Source: CAYWMD01 sp964458575
GTDB taxonomy: Bacteria > Verrucomicrobiota > Verrucomicrobiia > Limisphaerales > JADLHS01
DNA length: 38,411 bases
NCBI GenBank assembly: GCA_964458575.1
Contig: CAYWMD010000060.1
Coordinates: 1 to 38,411, forward strand
Direction: 5' to 3'
Shown: piece after piece, positions 7,935-14,637 of the stretch
Layout of the letters: every line of letters starts with the position of its first letter
Position numbering within the stretch: position 1 is the stretch's first letter
Notes under the pieces: model-generated
The model's input: the letters and a program-made list of their open reading frames with translations, nothing else
Told to the model about the DNA's origin: nothing
The model's database searches: none
Position numbers and translations under genes: made by a program

Positions 7935-8954
7935 ATGACGGCTGAGGTCGGAGGTCAGAAGTCAGAAGACGGAGCCACCCGATCGGAAGCCCGACCTCCG
8001 ACCTCCGACTTCCGATCTCGGCTCATTGCCGGCCCGACCGCGGTCGGCAAATCCGAAATCGCCCTGCGGCTGGCCGCGCAAATTGGCGGCGAGATTATTT
8101 CCGTGGATTCGATGCAGGTGTATCGCGGCCTCGACATCGGCACGGCGAAACCGTCTGCGGCCGAGCGCGCCCGCGTGCCGCATCATTTGATTGACGTGGT
8201 GGATTTGACCGAGCCGTTCGACGCGGCGCGGTTCGTCACGCTGGCAAACCGGGCGGTGGCGGAAATTCAATCCCGCGGCCGCGTGCCGATTCTCTGCGGC
8301 GGCACCGGACTTTACTTCAAAGCATTGCTCGAAGGGCTGGGCGCAGCGCCGGCGGCCGATCCCAAACTGCGTGCGGAACTTGAAGCCATGCCACTGGCCG
8401 AGTTGCTCCGCGAATTGGAACAGCGCGACCCGGTCATATTTTCCCGGATCGACCGCAAGAATCCCCGTCGCGTAATCCGCGCCGTGGAAGTCATCCGGCT
8501 CACGGGCAGACTTTTTTCTGTCCAGCGCGCACGGTGGGGAGTGGTCGGCAACAACCCAGAGTTAGGGTCATCGCGCTGCGATTACCGGACGGCGCAGCGC
8601 GCCGTCCCTGCCATGTTTGGATTGATGCGAAAGCAGGAAGATTTGCGCGCGCGCATCAATGCCCGCGTGGAGCAGATGTTTGCGCGCGGTCTGGTGGAGG
8701 AGACGAAGCGCTTGCTCGAATGCGGTCTGGCGAAAAACCAAACCGCTATGCAAGCCATCGGCTACCGGCAGGTGGTCGAGCATCTGAGCGGCGAACGAGA
8801 TCTGGCCGGGACGATTGAACTGGTGAAGATCAAAACCCGCCAGTTCGCCAAGCGGCAGATGACCTGGTTTCGGCGGCAACTGGACCTGGAGTGGATTGAA
8901 CTGAAGCCGGACGATGCCTTGGACGAAATTGCGCGGCAATTGGCGGTGGGTTAA
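7935..8954 (+). CDS. miaA: tRNA dimethylallyltransferase, with two repeat-derived inserts
   Basis: MiaA adds a dimethylallyl group to A37 of tRNAs reading UNN codons. Family motifs are present: P-loop 'GPTAVGKS' (residues 33-40), 'ISVDSMQVYRGLDIGTAKP', 'VPHHLIDV', 'CGGTGLYFKALLEGL', and the C-terminal 'QTAMQAIGYRQVVEHL' and 'KTRQFAKRQMTWFR'. At 339 residues it is longer than usual. The P-loop normally lies near residue 10; here about 22 extra residues come from an inverted repeat (7944-8005). A second extra segment near residues 203-224 contains a perfect palindrome (8587-8607), next to 'GNNPELGSSRCDYRTAQ'. Both keep the frame, so the enzyme may still work. The gene follows lgt by 3 bp. Confidence 0.93.
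   Translation: MTAEVGGQKSEDGATRSEARPPTSDFRSRLIAGPTAVGKSEIALRLAAQIGGEIISVDSMQVYRGLDIGTAKPSAAERARVPHHLIDVVDLTEPFDAARFVTLANRAVAEIQSRGRVPILCGGTGLYFKALLEGLGAAPAADPKLRAELEAMPLAELLRELEQRDPVIFSRIDRKNPRRVIRAVEVIRLTGRLFSVQRARWGVVGNNPELGSSRCDYRTAQRAVPAMFGLMRKQEDLRARINARVEQMFARGLVEETKRLLECGLAKNQTAMQAIGYRQVVEHLSGERDLAGTIELVKIKTRQFAKRQMTWFRRQLDLEWIELKPDDALDEIARQLAVG
7944..8005. repeat. Inverted repeat forming the miaA N-terminal codons
   Basis: GAGGTCGGAGGTC (7944-7956) and GACCTCCGACCTC (7993-8005) are perfect 13-bp reverse complements. The left arm runs on into the short tandem GTCAGAA-GTCAGAA. It lies three codons after the miaA ATG and supplies residues that other MiaA proteins lack. Confidence 0.7.
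8587..8607. repeat. Perfect palindrome inside miaA
   Basis: GGACGGCGC (8587-8595) and GCGCCGTCC (8599-8607) pair perfectly around a 3-nt AGC loop. It sits in frame within a stretch of about 20 residues that is not expected in the MiaA family, between 'LTGRLFSVQRARW' and 'MFGLMRKQEDLRARI'. Confidence 0.7.
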
Positions 8955-9313
8955 TCCACAAACTCAAAATCCACGTCGGGGAATGGGGTTATCCGCCGCC
9001 GGTCGTTCGTCAGATGGCGAAGATCCCGCACCGCCGCCTGTGCGCGGATGAAGAAGTCCGGCAACACGGGATCGTCCGTGTTCTTCCAGCGGGATTTTTT
9101 CAAAGTCGTGCGAATCTTCTTCCACCGCGTCACGGGTGCGTCCACCCGTGGCCAGTTCTCCGCACGCCACACAACTCACCGCCAGGCGGTCGCGTCGCGC
9201 CCAATGCTCGATGGTTTCCGGCAATTCGGCGACCATTTGCTCGTACGTCCAGAGTCGCTTGGCTTTGGGCCGTGACAGTGCCGCCGCATTATAACTAAAT
9301 CATCCGCTTTCAT
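8951..9313 (-). pseudogene. Decayed Uma2-like / PIN-like remnant
   Basis: No single frame covers this minus-strand region. Near 9230-9290 one frame reads 'LSRPKAKRLWTYEQMVAELPE', closely like the N-terminus of Uma2 (DUF820) endonuclease-like proteins. Near 8951-9060 another frame reads 'PVLPDFFIRAQAAV', then 'LTNDRRR', and ends 'FPDVDFEF', which resembles the C-terminus of PIN-domain toxins. The middle matches neither. The simplest reading is a fusion of two accessory-gene remnants by deletion and frameshift. It starts the accretion zone that runs to 14.4 kb. Confidence 0.4.
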
Positions 9314-9339
9314 GGCTCAACCTCCGAATCAATTTTCAT

Positions 9340-9693
9340 TCAATACCGCGGCCCTTTGGTATCAATCTCCTTGCTCCACGCGGTGATGCCGCCTTTGACG
9401 CTCTTGAGGTATTTGAAGCCTTGTTGTCGCAGGAAGTTCAACGCCTTCAACGAACGGACGCCGGCTTTCCAGTGGATGTAGTATCGCTGGTTCGCATCCA
9501 GTTCGGTGAAACGCGATTCAATCTGGCTCAACGGCGGCAGCGGCACGCCGCACACTTTCGCGATCTCGTATTCGTCCGGCTTGCCCCATGAGATGGATGC
9601 TGCGCCTATCTCACGGGGCGAGCGCACGTCAAGGACCTTGATGCCGAGGCCCGGTTTATCGAGCGCCTTGAGCGAACGCACGCCGGGTTTGAC
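9340..9693 (-). pseudogene. Partial copy A of the moeB rhodanese 3' end (degenerate)
   Basis: The minus-strand frame matches the last 95 or so residues of the intact MoeB-rhodanese protein at 20114-21262, for example 'GFKYLKSVKGGITAW' and 'DEYEIAKV'. It has an inserted segment ('SPREIGAASISWGKP'). The rhodanese active-site Cys is replaced by Trp ('YYIHWKAGVRS' against 'YYIHCKAGVRS'), so it cannot act as a sulfurtransferase. Upstream of 'KALDKPGLG' the sequence jumps to a second 'PGVRSLKAL', as if two parts of the same gene had recombined at a short shared stretch. It ends next to the 3' end of the FG-GAP gene. Confidence 0.75.
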
Positions 9694-9704
9694 GCAAATT
9701 GGAG

Positions 9705-12260
9705 TCACGGCCAGCGGAGGCGATAGTAACGCTGCGGGGCAGGGGGCGCATTCGTGTCCGTGAATTCGTAGCGCGGCGTGGCGGGGCCGAGCGGCAACCA
9801 GTCGGTCAGGTTGGTAGTGTATTCCACCGTGAACGCCCCGGCGAGAGAGTTGGTCAGCGCAAAGGTTACGTTTGTTCCGCCGAGGCCGGCCACGTTGGTG
9901 AGGTGCAGCCACGGACTGTTGGGGAAATAACCAACGAGCACGGCACTTAACTCGGATTCACTTACCGCGCCGTCGCCGTTTTGGTCCCCGGGCACGGGTA
10001 CGCCGCCGGGCGGAGTTAGCACGGAGTTCATGGTGAAGCTTTGTTCGGGCGCGAATGGTGAAGCGGCAAAACCATTGTCCACCGTCTGCACGCTCCAGTA
10101 GTGGGTCACGCCGAACTGCACAGGGACGAGCCGGTTCGTGCCGGAGCCGACGTTGCCCAGGCCCGGCCCCAATCGGTAGCCGTTGGCCAGCGATTGCGGG
10201 GACACGACGTCGCCTGCGCCGGGAGCAGTGCCCACGCGCAGGTTGTAGGAAAGCACGGCGGCGGGAGTTTGCGCGTCACTGGCGGCGGTCCAGGTCAGAC
10301 TGGCCAACGCACCTGCCGGAGCGATGGATAGTCCGGTGGGCGTGGTCGGGGGTGAATTACTCGCGGGTTGGTTGTTCCGCCAGAGTTCGGTGCGAATGGA
10401 GACGGTAAGAATTGATTCGATCCACGTTCCGCCGACGAGGAGAAAATCCAGCCGTTGATCGTTGTTGAAATCGCCCCAAGCCACGGAACTGCCGTAAACT
10501 CCTTGCAGACCGGGGAGCGGCATATTCACGAAACTGCCGCCCGTGTTCCACCACAGTTGGGAAGTCGCGCTGCCACCGGCCAGAGCCCTGCCGGTGAGCA
10601 GAAAATCCAACCGACCGTCGCTGTCATAATCGGCCCATGCCACGGAACCGTCGAACAGTCCTGGCAGGCCGGGCGCGACACTGGCGGTCACGTTGCTGAA
10701 CCCGCTGCCGGTGTTCTGCCAGAGTTGCGAAAGTCCCGTGGCGACGTTCGTCGCGCCCGTGAGCAGAAAATCGAGCCGCCCGTCATTATCAAAGTCGCCC
10801 CACGCCACGGAGCTTTGCGCCACGCCTGGCAAGCCGGGTGCGATCATGGCCGTCACTTCGGTGAACCCGCCGCCGGTGTTGCGCCAGAGTTGCGAAACTC
10901 CCGTGGTGCCGTTCGTCGTGCCGGTGAGCAGAAGATCCAGGCGTCCGTCATCGTCGAAATCGGCCCACGCCAGCGCACCGTCGAAAAATCCGGGGAGCCC
11001 GGGTGTGACGGTGGCCGTCGCGTTGGTGAAGCCGCTGCCGGTGTTGCGCCAGAGTTGGGAAAGCCCCGAGGTGGTGTTCGTTGCTCCCGTGAGCAGGAAA
11101 TCGAGCCGCCCATCGTTATCATAATCGCCCCATGCCACCGCACTGTTCTGCACAGGCGTCAGTCCGGGCGCGACACTGGCCGTCACGTTGGTGAACCCGC
11201 CTCCGGTGTTGCGCCAGAGTTGTGCGATCCGGGAGCTGCTACCGGACCTTCCCGTGATCAAAAAATCGAGCCAGCCATCGTTATCATAATCTCCCCACGC
11301 CACCGCACCATCAATAACCCCCGGCAGGCCGGAGGCAACGCTGGCCGTGACATTGGAGAATCCGTTGACGGTATTGCGCCAGAGCTGCGCAACCGGCGGA
11401 ATCCCGCTAAACGGCAAATGGGGAACGGTGGAGCCGGTGAGCAGGAAGTCCAGTCGGCCGTCATTGTCAAAGTCGCCCCAGGCCACGGAACTACGGGCCA
11501 GGTTTGTGAGGCCCGGGATGGTTTCCAAATCAAATGGTCCCGATTGTGGCGGGACATACCCCGGATCCGGCGAGAGAGCCGATTCCGCCAACGACCCGCT
11601 CGTGAACCGCAACCAGGCCTGGTTCGTCGGTGACGGCGCGACGGCGGGATTCCCCTCCAGCCCGGCGTTGTAACTGGCAATGATTCCTTGCCCGGTGATT
11701 TCAAACTCCGCGCGGTGATAATTCATCACCCCTTGACCAGTGCTGGCGTTCGCGCCCCACATCACCTGATTCGACTGACCGACGGAAACCTGTCCTGGCC
11801 ACGAGGCGATGACCACGTCATCCACGCGATAGGTCGCGTTGCTCGTCACCGGATCGTAGGTCATCTGGTGCGAATGATAATCTGTCGCGACCCAGGCGGG
11901 ATTGTTGGTCAGCGTGTAGGTGTTGTCGCCGAGCAACTGTGCCGTCAGTTCGCCGGCGCCGTTCAGGTCGAAGAAAATGTAAAAACGCCGGACGCCATCG
12001 CCGAAGGCCATGCTGTGCGCCGCCGCGCTGGCATTGTCAGTAACCATCCGGTTGTGCAGGTCATAGCGCCAGCCGTTGGTCATGGCCGACGATGCCTGTG
12101 CTGCTGACAGATTCGTCTGGTATTGAAGACTACCGCTGGCGGTGTTGTCGTTGATCTGCCAGGCATTGGGTGCCTGGGCCCAGGCAAGTTGTGCGGTGAA
12201 GCCGATGACCAGCCCGAGCAGCGGCCAGCATTCAAAATGGCGTTTTTTCTTCATGGGCAT
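9705..12260 (-). CDS. Secreted FG-GAP/VCBS repeat protein with Fn3-like and EF-hand segments
   Basis: An 851-residue secreted protein. The signal peptide ('LLGLVIGFTAQLAWAQ') is followed by a lectin/laminin-G-like N-terminal region (about residues 30-230). Seven FG-GAP repeats of about 59 residues follow (about 245-640), each with a calcium loop such as 'AWGDFDNDGRLDFLLTG'. Next come a fibronectin-III-like stretch ('PPTTPTGLSIAPAGALASLT'), a single EF-hand/dockerin-like loop 'GDQNGDGAVSESELS', and a C-terminal beta domain ending 'QRYYRLRWP'. The last is a tail common on verrucomicrobial secreted proteins and perhaps a sorting or surface domain. Two starts are possible (12260 or 12254). Role: probably calcium-dependent surface binding or adhesion; no enzyme motif is seen. 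Confidence 0.88.
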   Translation of the reverse strand: MPMKKKRHFECWPLLGLVIGFTAQLAWAQAPNAWQINDNTASGSLQYQTNLSAAQASSAMTNGWRYDLHNRMVTDNASAAAHSMAFGDGVRRFYIFFDLNGAGELTAQLLGDNTYTLTNNPAWVATDYHSHQMTYDPVTSNATYRVDDVVIASWPGQVSVGQSNQVMWGANASTGQGVMNYHRAEFEITGQGIIASYNAGLEGNPAVAPSPTNQAWLRFTSGSLAESALSPDPGYVPPQSGPFDLETIPGLTNLARSSVAWGDFDNDGRLDFLLTGSTVPHLPFSGIPPVAQLWRNTVNGFSNVTASVASGLPGVIDGAVAWGDYDNDGWLDFLITGRSGSSSRIAQLWRNTGGGFTNVTASVAPGLTPVQNSAVAWGDYDNDGRLDFLLTGATNTTSGLSQLWRNTGSGFTNATATVTPGLPGFFDGALAWADFDDDGRLDLLLTGTTNGTTGVSQLWRNTGGGFTEVTAMIAPGLPGVAQSSVAWGDFDNDGRLDFLLTGATNVATGLSQLWQNTGSGFSNVTASVAPGLPGLFDGSVAWADYDSDGRLDFLLTGRALAGGSATSQLWWNTGGSFVNMPLPGLQGVYGSSVAWGDFNNDQRLDFLLVGGTWIESILTVSIRTELWRNNQPASNSPPTTPTGLSIAPAGALASLTWTAASDAQTPAAVLSYNLRVGTAPGAGDVVSPQSLANGYRLGPGLGNVGSGTNRLVPVQFGVTHYWSVQTVDNGFAASPFAPEQSFTMNSVLTPPGGVPVPGDQNGDGAVSESELSAVLVGYFPNSPWLHLTNVAGLGGTNVTFALTNSLAGAFTVEYTTNLTDWLPLGPATPRYEFTDTNAPPAPQRYYRLRWP

Positions 12261-12415
12261 GAATTGGTTCGGCGCGTTCCGTGCTTCTTCAGAATGCGTG
12301 CGTCTGTCTCAGCGGACGGTTGATACGGGATGGAACGCGCCCAAGGTCGAACACGCGGCGGAGTATTGCAACCGGTTTGCGAAACTTTTTTTAAGCCGCC
12401 TTTGCCGCCGTAGTT

Positions 12416-12476
12416 GCACTCGTGAGAGTGCGGCCAATTTCATTGGAGCGAATGTTTGCCGCGTTCTTACGAACGC
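12416..12476. terminator. Two adjacent perfect 6-bp hairpins
   Basis: GCACTC-GTGA-GAGTGC (12416-12431; the loop fits the GNRA pattern) and GCGTTC-TTAC-GAACGC (12461-12476) lie just downstream of the minus-strand stop at 12479 and upstream of the FG-GAP gene. They may end the transcript of the 12479-12886 gene. There is no T tract, so factor-independent termination is uncertain. Confidence 0.35.
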
Positions 12477-12478
12477 AG

Positions 12479-12886
12479 TTACAAATCGCGCACTTCACCC
12501 TGAATGGTCCTGCGCGCCTCCTCAATCTTCGCCGCGAACTCCGCGCGACCTTCCGCCTCCAGCCGTTCGAAGCGGGCGTCGTTGAAAATCTCCGCCTGCA
12601 CACCTTTCGGACCTTTGCCGAGCGAATCCTTGAGCGATCCCGCAATCGCCGCCACGAGTCGGTCATAAGTGCCGAGCCGCTCGCGCAAGCGCTCCACCGA
12701 CCGCGTCTCCCAAAACTCGCCTTCGTCCAACACCTTCACATCCACGCCAAAGTCGCGCCACAAATCCAACAGGCTGATGACGCGCCGATGGCACAATAGA
12801 AAATGTTCCCAACCGTGTTGCGCCGCATATTGGGTTTTGCAAGCGCCGGTCAGCTTCCAGTGCGGGTTGCAGGGGTAGCGACACAA
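12479..12886 (-). CDS. Hypothetical protein, N-terminus uncertain
   Basis: The minus-strand frame encodes a well-formed soluble protein from about 'RYPCNPHWKLTG' through 'AQHGWEHFLLCHRRVISLLD', 'KVLDEGEFWETRSVERLRERL' and a charged helical tail ending 'EARRTIQGEVRDL'. The frame stays open upstream to 13144, but that part is the other frame of the UPF0175 gene and is not believed. No ATG is present in the believable part; a TTG at 12884-12886 is the best start, giving 135 residues. It overlaps the end of the UPF0175 frame by 37 bp, and the original N-terminus may have been deleted. No family function is known to me. It may be a leftover of an accessory module. Confidence 0.45.
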   Translation of the reverse strand: MCRYPCNPHWKLTGACKTQYAAQHGWEHFLLCHRRVISLLDLWRDFGVDVKVLDEGEFWETRSVERLRERLGTYDRLVAAIAGSLKDSLGKGPKGVQAEIFNDARFERLEAEGRAEFAAKIEEARRTIQGEVRDL

Positions 12887-13059
12887 TCCAAACTCCGCCG
12901 GTTCTGGTGGCCGAGCAATTGACCCACTTGATGCGCGGTCAGCGCGCCCGATCGGTAGGCTTCGGCGGCAATCGCCTCCAACGCCCGGCGCGGAACATCC
13001 TTCCATCCCGAACGCAGGGAATCCGAAACTGTTTCTGGTATTTCCAACGCGACGTTCAT
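12850..13059 (-). CDS. UPF0175-family small protein (antitoxin-like), C-terminus altered
   Basis: The first 50 or so residues ('MNVALEIPETVSDSLRSGW', 'RRALEAIAAEAYRSGALT', 'QVGQLLGHQNR') match the UPF0175 family, small proteins often encoded beside PIN-domain toxins and thought to act as antitoxins or DNA-binding regulators. Family members normally end with a short 'E-x-x-x-FLK' helix; here the tail after 'HQNRRSLD' is unrelated, and the frame runs into the next gene, which fits a deletion or frameshift. No intact PIN toxin is adjacent; the nearest PIN-like remnant is at 8951-9060. Probably a damaged toxin-antitoxin remnant, although the N-terminal domain is intact. Confidence 0.6.
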   Translation of the reverse strand: MNVALEIPETVSDSLRSGWKDVPRRALEAIAAEAYRSGALTAHQVGQLLGHQNRRSLDCVATPATRTGS

Positions 13060-13149
13060 GCGCTGGACAATACGGCGGATTCAACAAGGCTGCAAGCCAC
13101 GATAACGGGCCTTGCCCCGGTTCGTTGGCCCAGCACCTTGCCATCTACA

Positions 13150-13217
13150 CCTCGGCACTTTGGAATCAATCTCCTCGCTCTAGGCGGTGATGCCGCCTTT
13201 GACGCTCTTGAGATATT
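13150..13217 (-). pseudogene. Partial copy B of the moeB 3' end (68 bp)
   Basis: This short stretch is nearly identical to the last 68 or so bases of the moeB coding region at 20120-20187, including the codons for 'GGITAW', but lacks the stop codon and stops abruptly at 13217. It lies directly upstream of the CoiA-like gene. It has the same strand as the other copies. Confidence 0.8.
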
Positions 13218-13266
13218 GCCTAGAGAAACTGATGTGTTGGCTGGTTCAATTCTGTAATCTCGCCAC

Positions 13267-13917
13267 GTGCCTTATGCGATCGACAGCAACGGTAAGAGGA
13301 TAGACCCTGCCCGCGGAGCCGTTGGGCGGTGTGATATTTGTCATGAAAAGCTCATTCCAAAATGCGGCCCGATTGTCACCCATCATTGGGCGCACAAGGG
13401 AGAAGATTGTGATTCTTGGTGGGAGACAGAAACTGAGTGGCATCGCTATTGGAAAAGGCTTGTGCCTCCAGAGAATTCAGAAGTGACGATTGAAAGAAAC
13501 GGGTCGCGGCATCGTGCTGACATTCTTACGAAGAGTGGGATTGTCATCGAACTTCAGCACTCGCCGCTAGCGGTGGACGAAATCGTGGAGCGCGAAGCTT
13601 TTTACGGCAAGATGATTTGGCTGTTTGATGTTCGCGCTTGCAGACCAACACACGACGTAAATGGAACTCTACTTCCAAGCCACGCTAAAGAAATTCGTCT
13701 CCGATTGCGACCGAAAGAGGGCTTTCACACTTTTCGATGGGTACATCCTCGAAAGAGCATCGCATGTGCTCGGACTCCGAGATATTTGGATATTGGTTCT
13801 GATGAAATTTTCAAGCTGGAATGGATGAGCAAAGACACGCCTTGCGGCGGTAAAGGAATCCTCAAGCCACGAGAAGCATTTGAAAGTTGGCTGCGTCGCC
13901 AATGCGGCGCAGCGTAG
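13267..13917 (+). CDS. CoiA-like nuclease-domain protein
   Basis: A 216-residue protein resembling the competence protein CoiA family. A zinc-ribbon-like N-terminus 'CDICHEKLIPKCG' is followed by 'HHWAHKGEDCDSW' (residues about 39-51) and then a PD-(D/E)xK-type nuclease core with 'HRADILTKSGIVIELQHSPL' (Asp and the E-x-Q pair) and 'YGKMIWLFDV'. CoiA proteins act in natural transformation in Gram-positives; stand-alone relatives occur in many mobile regions with unknown roles. The start is GTG at 13267. The lower GC content and its place between two partial moeB copies suggest acquisition by transfer. No competence or defence gene is adjacent, so the cellular role is open. Confidence 0.75.
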   Translation: MPYAIDSNGKRIDPARGAVGRCDICHEKLIPKCGPIVTHHWAHKGEDCDSWWETETEWHRYWKRLVPPENSEVTIERNGSRHRADILTKSGIVIELQHSPLAVDEIVEREAFYGKMIWLFDVRACRPTHDVNGTLLPSHAKEIRLRLRPKEGFHTFRWVHPRKSIACARTPRYLDIGSDEIFKLEWMSKDTPCGGKGILKPREAFESWLRRQCGAA

Positions 13918-13926
13918 CCTTCACCC

Positions 13927-14413
13927 TCAATACCTCGGCACTTTGGAATCAATCTCCTCGCTCCAGGCGGTGATGCCGCCTTTGACGCTCCTGAGATATT
14001 TGAAGCCCTGTTGCCGCAGGAAGTTCAGCGCCTTCAACGAACGCACGCCGGCTTTGCAGTGCAGATAGTATTGCTGGTTCGGATCGAGTTCGGTGAACCG
14101 CTCGTTGATCTGGCTCAACGGCAGCAACGGCACGCCGTCCACTTTCGCAATCTCGTATTCATCGGCTTCGCGCACGTCAATGACCTTGATGCCAAGGCCC
14201 GGATTATCCAGTGCCTTCTTCATGTCCTGCACGGTGACTTCGTCGGGATTGCCGACCGGCTCGGCGGGCGCGGGTTGGATGCCGCAGAATTGATCGTAAT
14301 CAATCAACTCCTTGATCGTCGGGTGGTCGCCGCAGATCGGGCACGCGGGATCGCGCCGCAACTTGAGTTCGCGGAACTTCATGTCGAGCGCGTTGAAGAG
14401 CAGCAGGCGTCCG
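13927..14413 (-). pseudogene. Partial copy C of moeB (C-terminal 161 residues)
   Basis: It is nearly identical to residues 222-382 of the intact MoeB at 20114-21262, from 'GRLLLFNALDMKFREL' to the stop, including the Cys pair 'CPICG' and the intact rhodanese Cys in 'YYLHCKAGVRS'. The match breaks sharply at 14413/14414; upstream sequence is unrelated. The missing part holds the whole ATP-binding adenylation domain, so no activating enzyme can be made. The adjoining ORF start at 14439 is accidental, although a free rhodanese domain could be expressed from it. It ends 10 bp from the stop of the convergent CoiA-like gene. Confidence 0.85.
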
Positions 14414-14637
14414 AAGAGCCGAGGGAAAGCTGCTTCCACTTCAGAAAAACAATCAAGTAATCTCGGTCAATCCGGGTGCGCAGATTGTCCACAGTGCTTC
14501 CCCCGTCTTGGATCCATGGCATGAAAAATCATTGACCGTAATGGAATAGATGACTATACCTTCAGCCGCTCTAGCTCTTCACTGTTTTGAAAATCTCGGT
14601 GAGCTAAACGATCACTAAAACTCAGACTGCGCTGGCT

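Noticed and set aside
10440..11510. Regularly spaced DNA repeats, considered as CRISPR or satellite
   Set aside because: The period is about 177 bp and matches protein-level FG-GAP repeats; there are no short identical repeats with unique spacers.
10455..11633. 392-residue plus-strand frame opposite the FG-GAP gene
   Set aside because: It repeats with the same period as the FG-GAP units because it is their antisense; it has no family likeness.
12391..12666. 91-residue Arg-rich minus-strand frame
   Set aside because: Out-of-frame shadow of the 12479-12886 gene running over hairpins; no family likeness.
14414..14439. Start of an ORF giving a 170-residue rhodanese protein
   Set aside because: The first codons come from unrelated sequence at a breakpoint of the moeB copy; it is a truncated gene end, although expression cannot be excluded.
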